Source of the DNA: Neobacillus endophyticus
GTDB taxonomy: Bacteria > Bacillota > Bacilli > Bacillales > Cytobacillaceae
DNA length: 64,000 nucleotides
Reading direction: 5' to 3'
Assembly (NCBI RefSeq): GCF_013248975.1
Contig: NZ_JABRWH010000001.1
Coordinates: forward strand, 3,864,001-3,928,000
The notes below the pieces were generated by a model that ran no database searches, had not been told where the DNA came from, and saw only the letters and a program-made list of their open reading frames with translations. The stretch's first letter is position 1. Each line of letters opens with the position of its first letter. A program made the position numbers and the translations under genes. This document shows positions 1 to 8,426 of this stretch, piece after piece.

Positions 1-134
1 CCATCGTTTCTTGTGCGCAAACTGGTGAAGATGGGGATGGGAAAATTTATGTTTATCCAATCCTGGAGGCTTACAACATCCGAACAGGTGAAACTGACAG
101 TGATATTGATGATTTAGTAAAAAAGGAGGGCTAA
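1..134 (+). CDS. glnK: PII nitrogen regulatory protein, C-terminal end (partial)
   Basis: The frame is open from base 3 to a TAA at 132-134 and gives the last 43 residues of a PII (GlnB/GlnK) protein. The typical tail is visible: a Gly-Asp-Gly-Lys-Ile segment, then a Pro-x-x-Glu strand and an Ile-Arg-Thr-Gly-Glu motif, the C-terminal part that helps form the nucleotide pocket in this family. PII proteins sense 2-oxoglutarate and ATP/ADP and block the ammonium channel encoded next to them. Its stop lies 3 bases before the transporter start, and the ribosome binding site of that gene lies inside this one, so the two are co-transcribed. The N-terminal part and the promoter are outside the window. 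Confidence 0.9.
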   Translation, partial: IVSCAQTGEDGDGKIYVYPILEAYNIRTGETDSDIDDLVKKEG

Positions 135-137
135 GGT

Positions 138-1448
138 ATGCTGACGTATATAAATTCTGTATGGGTTGTATTAGCTGCCGCAATGGTACTGTTTATGGAA
201 GGCGGTTTTAGTTTACTGGAAGCAGGACTCGTAAGGACCAAAAATGCGGTTAATGTTACGATGAAGATATTTGTTGACTTAACAATCGGGGCATTAGCTT
301 TTTGGCTGATTGGCTTTGGTGTTATGTTTGGCAAAGATGCCTTCGGAGTTATGGGTACGACGTTATTTGGAAGCCCTCAAAATATATCGCTTTCCATGCA
401 TCTTCCGAGTGCAGCCTTTGTCCTATTTCAGATGGGTTTTGCTGTAGCTTGTATTTCCATTGTTTCAGGTGCAGTCGCAGAAAGGATGAATTTTAAAGCT
501 TATATTTTAACGGCAGCTTTAATTTGTATAGTTCTTTATCCACTTTCTGGTCATTGGATCTGGAGCAGCGATGGCTGGCTTGCGAAGCTTGGGATGAAGG
601 ATTTTGCTGGATCTGCTGCTATCCATGCAGTAGGAGGTTTTGCAGCTTTAGCGATGGCTAAAATACTTGGCCCTCGAAAAGGTAGATTTAATTCTGACGG
701 CAGCTCGAATGTATTTGCACCGAGCAATATTCCTTTAGCTTCCGCTGGTACGTTTATCTTATGGTTTGGCTGGTTCGCCTTTAATACTGGTAGCACTCTG
801 GATGCCTCCAATAAGGCTTTTGCATCGATTGCGATTAATACGATGCTGGCTGGTGCCAGCGGTGGTACAATTGCTATGTTTTTAACGATGAAAAAATTTG
901 GCAAAGCAGATCCGAGTATGATGATAAATGGTGTGCTTTCTGGCCTCGTTGCCATTACAGCTGGCTGTGCCTATGTATCACAATGGAATGCCATTATCAT
1001 TGGAGCTATCAGCGGCGTGATTGTTATATACGCCACTTTATTGGTAGACAATCTGAAGGTGGATGATCCAGTTGGAGCTGTTGCGGTACATGGTTTTAAC
1101 GGTGTGTTTGGTACCGTAGCAGTAGGATTATTCGATCAATCTCAAGGTTTATTAACAACTGGTCATTTTTCCCTTCTACTCATTCAGCTTTTAGGTGCAG
1201 TAGTTGTGGTGGTTTGGGGCTTGATTGGCGGTGCCTTTATGGCAAAGGTTTGTGAAAAAACAGTTGGATTAAGGGCTAGTGCACGTGAGGAAGAAGAAGG
1301 ATTGGATATGTCTTACCACGGCATCCCTGCCTATAATGATTTAGAAAGATTCGCAGATTTACCAACAAGCCTTTACAATTTTGAAGAAACAACTGGAATT
1401 ACCGTAGCACCCGCTAGAAGCAGAAAAGTATCCAGAGATGTTGTTTGA
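138..1448 (+). CDS. amt: Ammonium transporter (Amt/NrgA family)
   Basis: A 436-residue polytopic membrane protein of the Amt/Mep/Rh family, which conducts ammonium/ammonia across the cytoplasmic membrane. The N-terminal FMEGGFSLLEAGLVRTKNAV stretch is typical. Both pore histidines appear to be present, in an IHAVGG segment near residue 160 and a VHGFNGVFGT segment near residue 320. The length fits the family. The start has a strong AAGGAGGG site within the end of the upstream PII gene, so the order here is PII then transporter, the reverse of the nrgA-nrgB order of Bacillus subtilis. PII binding to the cytoplasmic face normally shuts the channel when nitrogen is plentiful. Control by TnrA would be expected but the promoter is not in view. 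Confidence 0.96.
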   Translation: MLTYINSVWVVLAAAMVLFMEGGFSLLEAGLVRTKNAVNVTMKIFVDLTIGALAFWLIGFGVMFGKDAFGVMGTTLFGSPQNISLSMHLPSAAFVLFQMGFAVACISIVSGAVAERMNFKAYILTAALICIVLYPLSGHWIWSSDGWLAKLGMKDFAGSAAIHAVGGFAALAMAKILGPRKGRFNSDGSSNVFAPSNIPLASAGTFILWFGWFAFNTGSTLDASNKAFASIAINTMLAGASGGTIAMFLTMKKFGKADPSMMINGVLSGLVAITAGCAYVSQWNAIIIGAISGVIVIYATLLVDNLKVDDPVGAVAVHGFNGVFGTVAVGLFDQSQGLLTTGHFSLLLIQLLGAVVVVVWGLIGGAFMAKVCEKTVGLRASAREEEEGLDMSYHGIPAYNDLERFADLPTSLYNFEETTGITVAPARSRKVSRDVV

Positions 1449-1460
1449 ATACATTAACTC

Positions 1461-1487
1461 AAAGAGCCAGGCTTAGCCTGGCTCTTT
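1461..1487 (+). terminator. Rho-independent terminator after amt
   Basis: A perfect GAGCCAGGC/GCCTGGCTC stem with a 3-base loop followed by a short T-rich stretch, starting 12 bases after the amt stop codon. It ends the PII-amt transcript. Confidence 0.9.
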
Positions 1488-1854
1488 ATTTGCTTTATCC
1501 TAGAAACTTGTCATGATAAATGTCACTTGTGTTAATTGAGCTTTGCCTTTTAGTAACAAAAAAACAAGTGACTGTTTATAAGGCAATAAATAGGGCAGAG
1601 TATAGAAAATTAAAAGACCTTTTTGAAAATGGTGAATCCGGGGGAGTTTTAGAATTTTATTAATATCACATTTTTGTTAAAAAATGTTATGACTATTGCC
1701 CTGGTTTATTACATACTTTATACAAAAATAAAATTCATGTTAAAGGGCAGTAAAAAAATGGAAATTCGACACCTTCTTAAAATGGAATTCTTTATAATGA
1801 CAGTTGTAAGAAGCGCAGGTTTGATTTTAAGCCTGAAGATAGGAGGAAGTAAAA
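1488..1854. other. Intergenic region, mostly featureless
   Basis: This AT-rich stretch holds no convincing gene; a 78-codon frame across it lacks a ribosome binding site and runs into the FbpA-like gene in another frame. A TATAAT at 1793-1798 could be the -10 of the downstream small gene, but no good -35 is visible. I looked for a Fur box (TGATAATnATTATCA type) and did not find a clear one. Confidence 0.4.
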
Positions 1855-2025
1855 ATGGCAAATTTGCTTCGAGAAGCTGTACAGAGAAAAAGACAATTCC
1901 TTATAGATGAGCTCATTAAATCAGGGATATACAAAATAAATGATAAACATTTGTATGAATGGACCCTAAGTGAATTAGAAAAGGAATTTAAAACGATAGA
2001 GAAGCTTTTAGCATGCCAGAAATAG
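1855..2025 (+). CDS. FbpA-like Fur-regulated basic protein (small)
   Basis: A 56-residue basic protein with an excellent AGGAGG site 6 bases before its ATG. The pattern LREAVQRKRQFLIDELIKSG, then a Lys-rich turn and a LxEWTLSELEKEF helix, matches the Fur-regulated basic protein A family as I know it. In Bacillus subtilis, FbpA/B/C are small proteins of the iron-sparing response and FbpB is thought to act as an RNA chaperone for the sRNA FsrA; whether this copy does so is inference. It stands alone between two terminators. I saw no clear Fur box, so iron control is not shown by the sequence. Confidence 0.75.
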   Translation: MANLLREAVQRKRQFLIDELIKSGIYKINDKHLYEWTLSELEKEFKTIEKLLACQK

Positions 2026-2141
2026 CATGAATCTTTGGTCAATTACTTCAATATAGGGTTAATACTTTATGCAAATTTAATAAAATGGTGACAACAGCAT
2101 TTTAGGAGCCCATTGTATTTAAATCTGAAAAATATAGACAA

Positions 2142-2166
2142 AAAAATCCATCGATGATGGATTTTT
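2142..2166. terminator. Bidirectional terminator between fbpA-like gene and pit
   Basis: AAAAATCCATC/GATGGATTTTT stem with a 3-base loop; T-runs on both strands let it end the small plus-strand gene and the minus-strand pit operon. Confidence 0.85.
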
Positions 2167-2177
2167 TCTGTTTATAT

Positions 2178-3164
2178 CTATAAGAAGAGTTTCACGATGG
2201 AAATAATGATCCCAGCGAGACAAGCTGAAATCGGCAAAGTAATGATCCAAGTAATAACCATTCGACCAGCTACGCCCCAGTTTACACCCTTGAAACGCTT
2301 AGCAGATCCTACACCTAAAATAGAACAAGATGCCACATGCGTGGTGGATACAGGAACTCCGTAATGAGTTGCCCCTTGCATAATGATAAAAGAGGATAAA
2401 TCAGATGCAAATCCATTGATCGGCTGCACCTTGAATAGTTTTTTTGCTACTGTCTTAATAATTCGCATTCCGCCAATCATTGTACCTACTCCCATTGCTG
2501 CAGCACACATTAATTGCACCCAAAAAGGAACATTTAAATTGGATTGGAAGCCTCCTGCTACAAGTGCAAAAACAATAATCCCCATTGTTTTTTGACCGTC
2601 ATTTCCACCATGTGAAAAAGCAGCTAACCCTCCCGCTACAATCTGGAACATTCGAAATCCCCGGGTTGTGCGGTGAGGATTCGCATTTTTGAAAAGGATT
2701 CTTAATAATTTCATTAAGATAAAGCCGACAACAAAAGCCAAAATAGGTGAGATGATTAAACCTTTGATGATGTCCGTAAATCCAGCCCAATTAATGGAAT
2801 GCAATCCTGAACCAAATATGACTGCTCCTGCAACAGAGCCAATCAAGGTATGCGACGAAGAAGATGGAATGCCGAAATACCAGGTAATCAGGTTCCAAAT
2901 GATTGCCGAAATTAATGCGGCAATAACGATTGCCATTCCATTATGAATATGAAAGGGATCCGCTATCTTACCTCCAATAGATTTTGCAACTGCTTGTGAA
3001 GTGATGGCGCCTATGAAATTCAACAGCCCAGCATAAAAAACAGCAAATCGGGGCGAAAGAGCCCTTGTCGATACAGACATTGCAATCGCATTGGCTGTAT
3101 CATGAAACCCATTAATAAAATCAAAGATTAGGGCTAGAAGTATAATTAAAATAATAATTGTCAT
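2178..3164 (-). CDS. pit: Inorganic phosphate transporter, PiT family
   Basis: A 328-residue membrane protein of the PiT family (phosphate:cation symport at the cytoplasmic membrane). The two family signatures are clear: GFHDTANAIAMSV near the N-terminus and GGNDGQKTMGIIVFAL in the second half. I chose the ATG at 3162-3164, which has a GGAGG site 5 bases upstream; the frame can be extended 4 codons to a TTG but that would bury this site. It follows the DUF47 gene by 29 bases, the ykaA-pit operon arrangement known in Bacillus subtilis, and so probably shares its promoter. Confidence 0.95.
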   Translation of the reverse strand: MTIIILIILLALIFDFINGFHDTANAIAMSVSTRALSPRFAVFYAGLLNFIGAITSQAVAKSIGGKIADPFHIHNGMAIVIAALISAIIWNLITWYFGIPSSSSHTLIGSVAGAVIFGSGLHSINWAGFTDIIKGLIISPILAFVVGFILMKLLRILFKNANPHRTTRGFRMFQIVAGGLAAFSHGGNDGQKTMGIIVFALVAGGFQSNLNVPFWVQLMCAAAMGVGTMIGGMRIIKTVAKKLFKVQPINGFASDLSSFIIMQGATHYGVPVSTTHVASCSILGVGSAKRFKGVNWGVAGRMVITWIITLPISACLAGIIISIVKLFL

Positions 3165-3193
3165 GTTTGCCTCCAAATTTCAATCCATTCAGC

Positions 3194-3811
3194 TTAGGAA
3201 TTCTTCATAATGATGGTTTCTAAAGTATTTGCTACTGATTGGCAGTAATCAGCAATTTCTTCGAGCTCTTCATATATTTCTTTATATTGAATGATTCGAA
3301 TAGGGTCCTTTTCAACAACAAACAAATGTTTAATGGATTCCCGTAAGATGGCATCACATTTAGATTCATAATCTTTAATTTTTATTGCATGCTCTCTTAT
3401 GGAAGTCAGCTTTTTGGCTGATAATAATTCTATAGCGGTTACAATTTCATATGTACTTTGGCGGATGCTCTCAACAAATTTCCGCATGTAATCATCGGCT
3501 TGAGTTATGGAATACATTTCAAAAAGTGCCGCAGTATGCTCGATCCCATCCAAAACATCATCCATGCTCATTGTTAGTGCTAATATATCTTCACGTTCAA
3601 TTTGGGTGATAAAGGCATCATTTAATTCTTTAATCACTTCATGAACAAATGAATCTCCTTTTGTTTCAAGTTCTTTCATTTTTTCGGAAAAGATTTTAAG
3701 GTCGCTAATGTCTTTTAGTTTATAATCAGCGAAAAAATCTGCACTATCTTTTAAATTCAGAGAAATTTGAGTGAGATAATTTGCGAATTTATCTTTCTTC
3801 TTTGCTGCCAT
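3194..3811 (-). CDS. ykaA: DUF47/PhoU-like phosphate transport regulator
   Basis: A 205-residue, mostly helical cytoplasmic protein of the DUF47 family (distantly PhoU-like), the usual partner of PiT transporters. Visible family features are an acidic DILALTMSMDDVLDGIEHTA segment, a KDYESKCDAILRE helix, and the ending EEIADYCQSVANTLETIIMKNS. The ATG at 3809-3811 has a GGGGG site 7 bases upstream; an in-frame start five codons earlier has none. First gene of a two-gene operon with pit. The family is thought to modulate phosphate uptake through pit; the mechanism is not visible from sequence. Confidence 0.9.
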   Translation of the reverse strand: MAAKKKDKFANYLTQISLNLKDSADFFADYKLKDISDLKIFSEKMKELETKGDSFVHEVIKELNDAFITQIEREDILALTMSMDDVLDGIEHTAALFEMYSITQADDYMRKFVESIRQSTYEIVTAIELLSAKKLTSIREHAIKIKDYESKCDAILRESIKHLFVVEKDPIRIIQYKEIYEELEEIADYCQSVANTLETIIMKNS

Positions 3812-4004
3812 TGTTAATACCCCCATTGTTTGTTCATATGTTCCAATTTAAATTTTAGCGAATTTTGTCGAGATTAAAAATAAAATTTACAAAAACTTAA
3901 CAAAACGTTTAAAAAATTTACAATTTGGAAAATGCCTCTTTCCAGAAACTTGTTTAAATTATTCCCTTAAGGTCTTCTTTCATTCATTGGTTACCCTTGG
4001 AGGG

Positions 4005-4036
4005 ATAAAGAAAAAGGAAGGTGAATGTCACCTTCC
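4005..4036 (-). terminator. Terminator after the 59-residue minus-strand ORF
   Basis: GGAAGGTGA/TCACCTTCC stem with a 3-base loop (4016-4036), followed on the minus strand by CTTTTTCTTTAT. It begins 9 bases after the stop of the small ORF, which supports that ORF as a real transcript. Confidence 0.85.
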
Positions 4037-4045
4037 AAATACGTT

Positions 4046-4225
4046 TTAGGCCCTAACAACAGATGTATTGAAATTTTTAATCATCTTCTGTAAATTTCTA
4101 TGTCCTTCTCTTAATTTTATTGTCTCATCGATGATTTTTTGAAAACCTTCTAAATCCCGATCCGATGCGTTTAATAATGACTTGGGAATTCCTTCGACGA
4201 TTTGTTGGAGGGTTATTTCGCTCAC
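4046..4225 (-). CDS. Small uncharacterised protein, GTG start
   Basis: A 59-residue frame starting at GTG with a GGTGG site 9 bases upstream and ending just before an intrinsic terminator. The product is helical and amphipathic in appearance, starting SEITLQQIVEGIP and ending in a Lys-rich ETIKLREGHRNLQKMIKNF segment with a short unstructured tail. I do not recognise the family. It has no signal peptide or membrane segment. It sits upstream of the phosphate operon on the same strand but has its own terminator, so it is a separate unit. A plus-strand frame overlapping it has no supporting features. Confidence 0.6.
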   Translation of the reverse strand: MSEITLQQIVEGIPKSLLNASDRDLEGFQKIIDETIKLREGHRNLQKMIKNFNTSVVRA

Positions 4226-4482
4226 GAAGAATGACCACCTTTCAACTTATTCGTTAGACATCTGTACGCGTCTTATTTATAATTTTTTGAAAGAGTATGG
4301 TTTTTCCTGCTTTCACTATAAAAAACTTATCTACATATCTCATCAGATTATTGTACGATTAGAAATAATGGTTCAATATATGGCAATTAACGACTTGAAA
4401 ATCACTGTGTTTTAAAGTATTTGTAGATAAATGATGTGGTTTTCGAGTAATCATCCAATAGATTGGAAAGGTGGAAATAGTA

Positions 4483-4779
4483 ATGAAAATAGTGATAAGT
4501 GATCAAGCACAAAAATGGTTCAAAGAAGAGTTTGGCTTAAAACAGGGAGATAAAATGAAGTTCTATGTACAGTTATACGGTTCCAGCCCTATTCAAAAAG
4601 GATACTCTCTGGGTTTTTCAAAAGACGAGCCGATTAATACCTATATCGGAACTGAAAATGATGGAATATTATTCTTTGTGGAAGAGTCGGATTTATGGTT
4701 TTTTGACGGACACGATCTGCTGGTTAACTATGACGAGAAAAAAGATGAACTAGTTTATCAATATGTAAAAAGTGAATAA
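4483..4779 (+). CDS. yneR: HesB/IscA-like protein, YneR type
   Basis: A 98-residue protein that looks like the HesB-like YneR/YqkB group of Bacilli: a short beta-rich fold starting KIVISDQAQKWFKEEFGL and a central KGYSLGFSKDEP segment. The paired C-terminal cysteines that bind Fe-S clusters in true A-type carriers are missing; the protein has no cysteine at all, so a carrier function is unlikely despite the fold. I chose the ATG at 4483 because of its GGAAAGGTGG site; a GTG 12 bases upstream overlaps that site. It is a single gene, followed by an inverted-repeat element. Confidence 0.75.
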   Translation: MKIVISDQAQKWFKEEFGLKQGDKMKFYVQLYGSSPIQKGYSLGFSKDEPINTYIGTENDGILFFVEESDLWFFDGHDLLVNYDEKKDELVYQYVKSE

Positions 4780-4788
4780 ATGGCAGTC

Positions 4789-4922
4789 TATTCCATAAAT
4801 ATGTTATATTAATTTTGAATCTATGTTAAAACAAAACGCTGAGTGGGACGCTGGTATGCCCGATTTTTGAGTTTAAACAACAGCCAATTTTAACATAGCC
4901 AATTATTTATGGGCATGGAATA
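4789..4922. repeat. Imperfect inverted-repeat element (MITE-like or structured RNA)
   Basis: About 134 bases bounded by TATTCCAT and its complement ATGGAATA, with a second inner pair, CTATGTTAAAA (4821-4831) and TTTTAACATAG (4888-4898), and possible further pairing of ATGCCC with GGGCAT. The whole can fold back on itself with an asymmetric centre. It fills the space between yneR and the flavin reductase gene. It could be a small miniature inverted-repeat element or an untranslated RNA structure; I cannot tell which. Confidence 0.5.
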
Positions 4923-4954
4923 AATGATCTTGGGATGAAGGAGTGAAGGTTATA

Positions 4955-5452
4955 ATGGCGGATATTTCAAATGAAGCAAAATTTAAAGAGGTTATGGGGA
5001 ATTATCCAACTGGTGTCACAGTCGTAACCACTGTCAATGAAGAGGGAATTCCTCTTGGACTTACAGTAAATTCATTTGCTTCTGTTTCCATTAACCCTTT
5101 GTTAATATTATGGTCAATTGATAAAAGGGTATCTTCATATGAGGCATTTGTTCATTCGGAGCACTTTGCGGTTCATGTATTAGCCGGTGATCAAAGTGAT
5201 ATTTGTTCATTATTTGCCATGAAAGGAACAGATCGTTTTGCCAATTGTGAATGGAAGATTTCTGAATCTAATCTTCCGATCATTGCAGGTGCTGCGGGAG
5301 TTCTCCAATGTAAAACATTTAAAACTGTTGATGCAGGTGACCATATGGTTTTAATTGGAGAGGTCATTGACATTCAAAGCAGCAGTAAAGCTCCTCTTCT
5401 ATACCATAAAAGGAAATTTGGTCCAATCCCTGAAACTTTTTATTTAGATTAA
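4955..5452 (+). CDS. Flavin reductase-like protein
   Basis: A 165-residue protein of the flavin reductase-like (FMN-binding split-barrel) family. The N-terminal EVMGNYPTGVTVVTTVNEEG, the TVNSFASVSINPLLILWSI strand pair and the FAVHVL segment are diagnostic; the closing HKRKFGPIP motif is also usual. Such proteins reduce FMN/FAD with NAD(P)H or serve as the reductase half of two-component monooxygenases. No oxygenase gene lies next to it, so the partner is unknown. The ATG at 4955 follows GAAGG by 5 bases; an upstream in-frame GTG at 4943 is less likely. Confidence 0.88.
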   Translation: MADISNEAKFKEVMGNYPTGVTVVTTVNEEGIPLGLTVNSFASVSINPLLILWSIDKRVSSYEAFVHSEHFAVHVLAGDQSDICSLFAMKGTDRFANCEWKISESNLPIIAGAAGVLQCKTFKTVDAGDHMVLIGEVIDIQSSSKAPLLYHKRKFGPIPETFYLD

Positions 5453-5456
5453 ATAG

Positions 5457-5498
5457 TAAAACACGACCTTGAAATATTCGTTTCGAGGTCGTGTTTTT
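5457..5498. terminator. Bidirectional terminator
   Basis: AACACGACCTTGAAA pairs with TTTCGAGGTCGTGTT (one mismatch/wobble) around a 6-base loop, with a T-run on the plus strand. It lies between the convergent flavin reductase and minus-strand membrane protein genes. Confidence 0.88.
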
Positions 5499-5514
5499 TC
5501 ATCCTTCGATTTGG

Positions 5515-5961
5515 CTATTTTAAAATGATGGCCCTTATGATGAATCCAGCTGCCAATCCAGGAATAACAAATAAAATTGGCAACCAAACAGGTCCAAACA
5601 ATACCCCAAACAGATGAAGTTTTGAAGAGTAAATACAACCGACGGTTACAAAATAAGCGGAAAAAACAAATGGAAGATAAATGTAAGGATCTTTTCCGCC
5701 GCCGGCATCTTTAAAGGCATCCCACATCGCAAAGAAATACAAACATGGATAAAACATCAACCACTGATAATTTGTTAAAGCAATGGCCTTTTCTATTTCT
5801 CCAAGGAAGCTAAATAAAATCACTTCATTAAAATGTGACTGGGTATTAATGAGAAACTCTAAAAATACGAATAGGAGCCCTTTTAAATATTTCCGATTTA
5901 AAAATTGCCCAAAACCTGGAAGGGCAATGCTCCATAATAATGCTTCTTTCGGGTTTGACAC
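5515..5961 (-). CDS. Uncharacterised membrane protein with TM2-like start
   Basis: A 148-residue protein with about four hydrophobic segments. The start, KEALLWSIALPGFGQFLNRKYLKG, resembles the TM2-type pattern of a Pro-Gly-Phe-Gly-Gln turn between hydrophobic helices. A charged AFKDAGGGKDPY loop lies in the middle. I recognise it as a type common in Bacillaceae but know no function. The start is GTG, with TAGGAG just upstream (short spacing) and AAGGGG further up. A short ORF in another frame starting at an overlapping ATG is not coding-like. Single minus-strand gene, convergent with the flavin reductase. Confidence 0.7.
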   Translation of the reverse strand: MSNPKEALLWSIALPGFGQFLNRKYLKGLLFVFLEFLINTQSHFNEVILFSFLGEIEKAIALTNYQWLMFYPCLYFFAMWDAFKDAGGGKDPYIYLPFVFSAYFVTVGCIYSSKLHLFGVLFGPVWLPILFVIPGLAAGFIIRAIILK

Positions 5962-6193
5962 ATTCTCCTAGCCCCTTCCAAGCTAAAAATGATTCCTAAA
6001 GTTATTTTTATGTTCTTCTCAATTTCCAATACGCATTTCACCTCATTATCAATTGTAAGTATTTTACATTTTGTCCAAAATGATATGGGAATATGTCATG
6101 TAAATACGTTCGATACAAAAAAATTTAAACCCCATATGTCTTATAAAACGTGGTAAAATTTTCTGTAAGAATAAATAGAACGGAGGTTAGTTA

Positions 6194-7984
6194 ATGAAAA
6201 AAAACTACAAAACACGATCTGAGATCCCAGTTGAAGAAAAATGGAATTTTGAGGATTTATATAAATCAATAGAAGATTGGGAAGAGGATTATCGATTTAT
6301 TGAAAATTCTACCGCGGAATTAAAAAAATATGACGGTTTAATCCATGATGGTCCATCTCTCTATCTTTATTTATCTCTAAATGAACAAGTGTCAGCCAAA
6401 TTTAACCTTGTTTATGTGTATGGAATGCTACAAACAGACGTCGATACGAGGGATACTGCTGCGCAGTCCCTACTGGATCGTGCAAAACAATTGGCGGTTA
6501 AACTTAGTGCGGCATCGTCTTTTTTTATGCCCTTTTTATTAAGCTTAGATGAGAATAAATTAAAAGAATACATCCAACATGAACCGAGATTACAATACTT
6601 TGAGCAAGATTTATTGGATTCGTATCGCTATAAAAAACATGTGTTGAGTAAGGAGCAAGAAGAAATAATATCCAATTTAGGAGAAGTATTATCAGCTTCA
6701 AGTCATACATTTAATATGATGAATAATGCTGATATTAAATTCGGCAATGTTACTAATGATGAAGGCGAGAAAGTGGTATTAACTCGTGGGTTATATTCAA
6801 AACTAATAGAGCATACAGACAGAGAAAAGCGTCAAGAGGCTTATAAAGCTTATTATCAGCCATATTTGCAACTGAAAAATTCCATAGCTTCTACTCTTGC
6901 TTCCAGCATCAAAACCAATGTCACTTTAGCGAGACTTCGAAATTATCCATCCGCTTTAGAAAAAGGGTTATTTGGAGATATGGTTCCGAAAGAGGTTTAT
7001 GAGAATCTAATTGCCGCCACTAAGGCAAATGTTGCCCCGCTTCATCAGTATGCTGCTATCCGTAAGAAAAAACTGGGGGTTGAAGAGCTTAGACAGTACG
7101 ATTTAAATGCACCGCTTGTAAATGGGGTTAAATTGGAAATATCTTATGATGCAGCATTTGATATCATTTTAAAAGCATTGGCACCACTTGGGGAAGAGTA
7201 TGTCGCGACTTTGAAAACTTTTAAAGATGCGAGATACATAGACGTCAGGGAGACACCTGGAAAACGATCCGGCGCTTATAACTTAGGCGTATATGGTGTC
7301 CATCCTTTTGTCCTGTTGAATCATCATGATGATCTGGACAGCATGTTTACAATGATTCACGAGTTTGGGCATGCAATGCATTCGTGGTATTCAAATAAAC
7401 ATCAGCCACGAATTTCAGCCGGTTACAGTATCTTTGTTGCTGAAGTGGCATCTACTGTAAATGAAGTGCTGTTAATAAATTATCTGTTAAAAAAAGAAAC
7501 CAATGATGATCTCAAAAAATACTTGCTTAATCATTTTATCGATCAATTTAGAGGAACATTCTTTACACAGGTAATGTTTGCGGAGTTTGAGAAAATCACG
7601 CATGAAATGGCTGAAAACGGTCAACCGCTCAATGCCGAAGTGTTTAATCAAATTTATGAATCATTGTTCAGCCAATATAACGGAGATAAAGTGGTATTTG
7701 ATGAGGAAGTAAAGTATGGGTGGGCAAGAATTCCGCATTTTTACCGTCCATTCTATGTGTACAAATATGCAACCGGGTTTGCAGCTGCCATCGATATTGC
7801 TGATAGACTGCTATCAGGTGATCGTGCTTCTCTAGCGGCCTATCTCGAATTTCTTAAAAGCGGCAGCTCGGAATATCCATTGGAATTGCTAATGAAAACT
7901 GGGGTGGACTTAACTTCGCCTTCACCAATTAAGAACGCATTAAAGCGATTTGAGCAGCTGATCGATGAATTTGCAGGTGAATAA
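6194..7984 (+). CDS. pepF: Oligoendopeptidase F (M3 metallopeptidase)
   Basis: A 596-residue cytosolic zinc peptidase of family M3B that cleaves short peptides of roughly 7-17 residues. The zinc motif HEFGH is at residues 389-393, with the downstream Glu ligand in the AEVASTVNEVLL segment. The N-terminal EIPVEEKWNFEDLY and the C-terminal FYVYKYATGFAAA are hallmarks of PepF. Length is normal. The ATG has a CGGAGG site 9 bases upstream. It is monocistronic, ending at a terminator just beyond the stop. Confidence 0.97.
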   Translation: MKKNYKTRSEIPVEEKWNFEDLYKSIEDWEEDYRFIENSTAELKKYDGLIHDGPSLYLYLSLNEQVSAKFNLVYVYGMLQTDVDTRDTAAQSLLDRAKQLAVKLSAASSFFMPFLLSLDENKLKEYIQHEPRLQYFEQDLLDSYRYKKHVLSKEQEEIISNLGEVLSASSHTFNMMNNADIKFGNVTNDEGEKVVLTRGLYSKLIEHTDREKRQEAYKAYYQPYLQLKNSIASTLASSIKTNVTLARLRNYPSALEKGLFGDMVPKEVYENLIAATKANVAPLHQYAAIRKKKLGVEELRQYDLNAPLVNGVKLEISYDAAFDIILKALAPLGEEYVATLKTFKDARYIDVRETPGKRSGAYNLGVYGVHPFVLLNHHDDLDSMFTMIHEFGHAMHSWYSNKHQPRISAGYSIFVAEVASTVNEVLLINYLLKKETNDDLKKYLLNHFIDQFRGTFFTQVMFAEFEKITHEMAENGQPLNAEVFNQIYESLFSQYNGDKVVFDEEVKYGWARIPHFYRPFYVYKYATGFAAAIDIADRLLSGDRASLAAYLEFLKSGSSEYPLELLMKTGVDLTSPSPIKNALKRFEQLIDEFAGE

Positions 7985-7992
7985 AACCGTAA

Positions 7993-8017
7993 AAGCCCCA
8001 ATTGTATTGGGGTTTTT
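7993..8017 (+). terminator. Terminator after pepF
   Basis: CCCCAA/TTGGGG stem with a 5-base loop and TTTTT, beginning about 10 bases after the pepF stop. Confidence 0.85.
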
Positions 8018-8144
8018 CTGTATGATCATGACATGTGTGCTCAAAATATGTTACAAAAAATTGTCAATCAAAAATAAAAAAAACAGGCAATTTGAAATCC
8101 TTCAGCATAAATTAAATTACTACAGGGTGAAGGGAGGGAAAAGG

Positions 8145-8426
8145 ATGACAGGTTGGATGCTTTATACCCTTTGGGCAGTTCTCGGCCTAATGGTCGTTGA
8201 TTTTGTCGTTGGATTTTTCCGCTCGATTGTAACAAAAACTTTTACGCCGAAAATTGGGCTGGATTATTTAAAAGATATTCTTTATTATGTATTGCCGCTC
8301 ATTTTTATTTCTAATTTAATGTCAGTGGATCCTTCAGGTTGGATTTTGATGGTTTTCTACTACATTTGCGGTATTGCAGTAATTTGGCATTATTTAGTAT
8401 CTATTTTCACCAAATGGAAAGCATAG
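8145..8426 (+). CDS. Small membrane protein, holin-like
   Basis: A 93-residue protein with three hydrophobic segments: GWMLYTLWAVLGLMVVDFVV, a middle YYVLPLIFISNL and a final ILMVFYYICGIAVIWHYL. I chose the ATG at 8145, with AGGGAGGG upstream; the open frame extends 60 codons further up across the pepF terminator and that part is not coding. The general look (short, Asp in the first helix, three helices) resembles phage-holin-type membrane proteins of Bacilli, but there is no lysin gene nearby and I do not assign a function. Confidence 0.65.
   Translation: MTGWMLYTLWAVLGLMVVDFVVGFFRSIVTKTFTPKIGLDYLKDILYYVLPLIFISNLMSVDPSGWILMVFYYICGIAVIWHYLVSIFTKWKA

Noticed and set aside
4182..4415. Plus-strand 77-codon frame
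   Set aside because: No ribosome binding site, overlaps the better supported minus-strand small gene, and the product looks random.
7965..8144. N-terminal extension of the small membrane protein into pepF and its terminator
   Set aside because: The strong ribosome binding site before the ATG at 8145 and the terminator at 7993-8017 within the extension argue against it.
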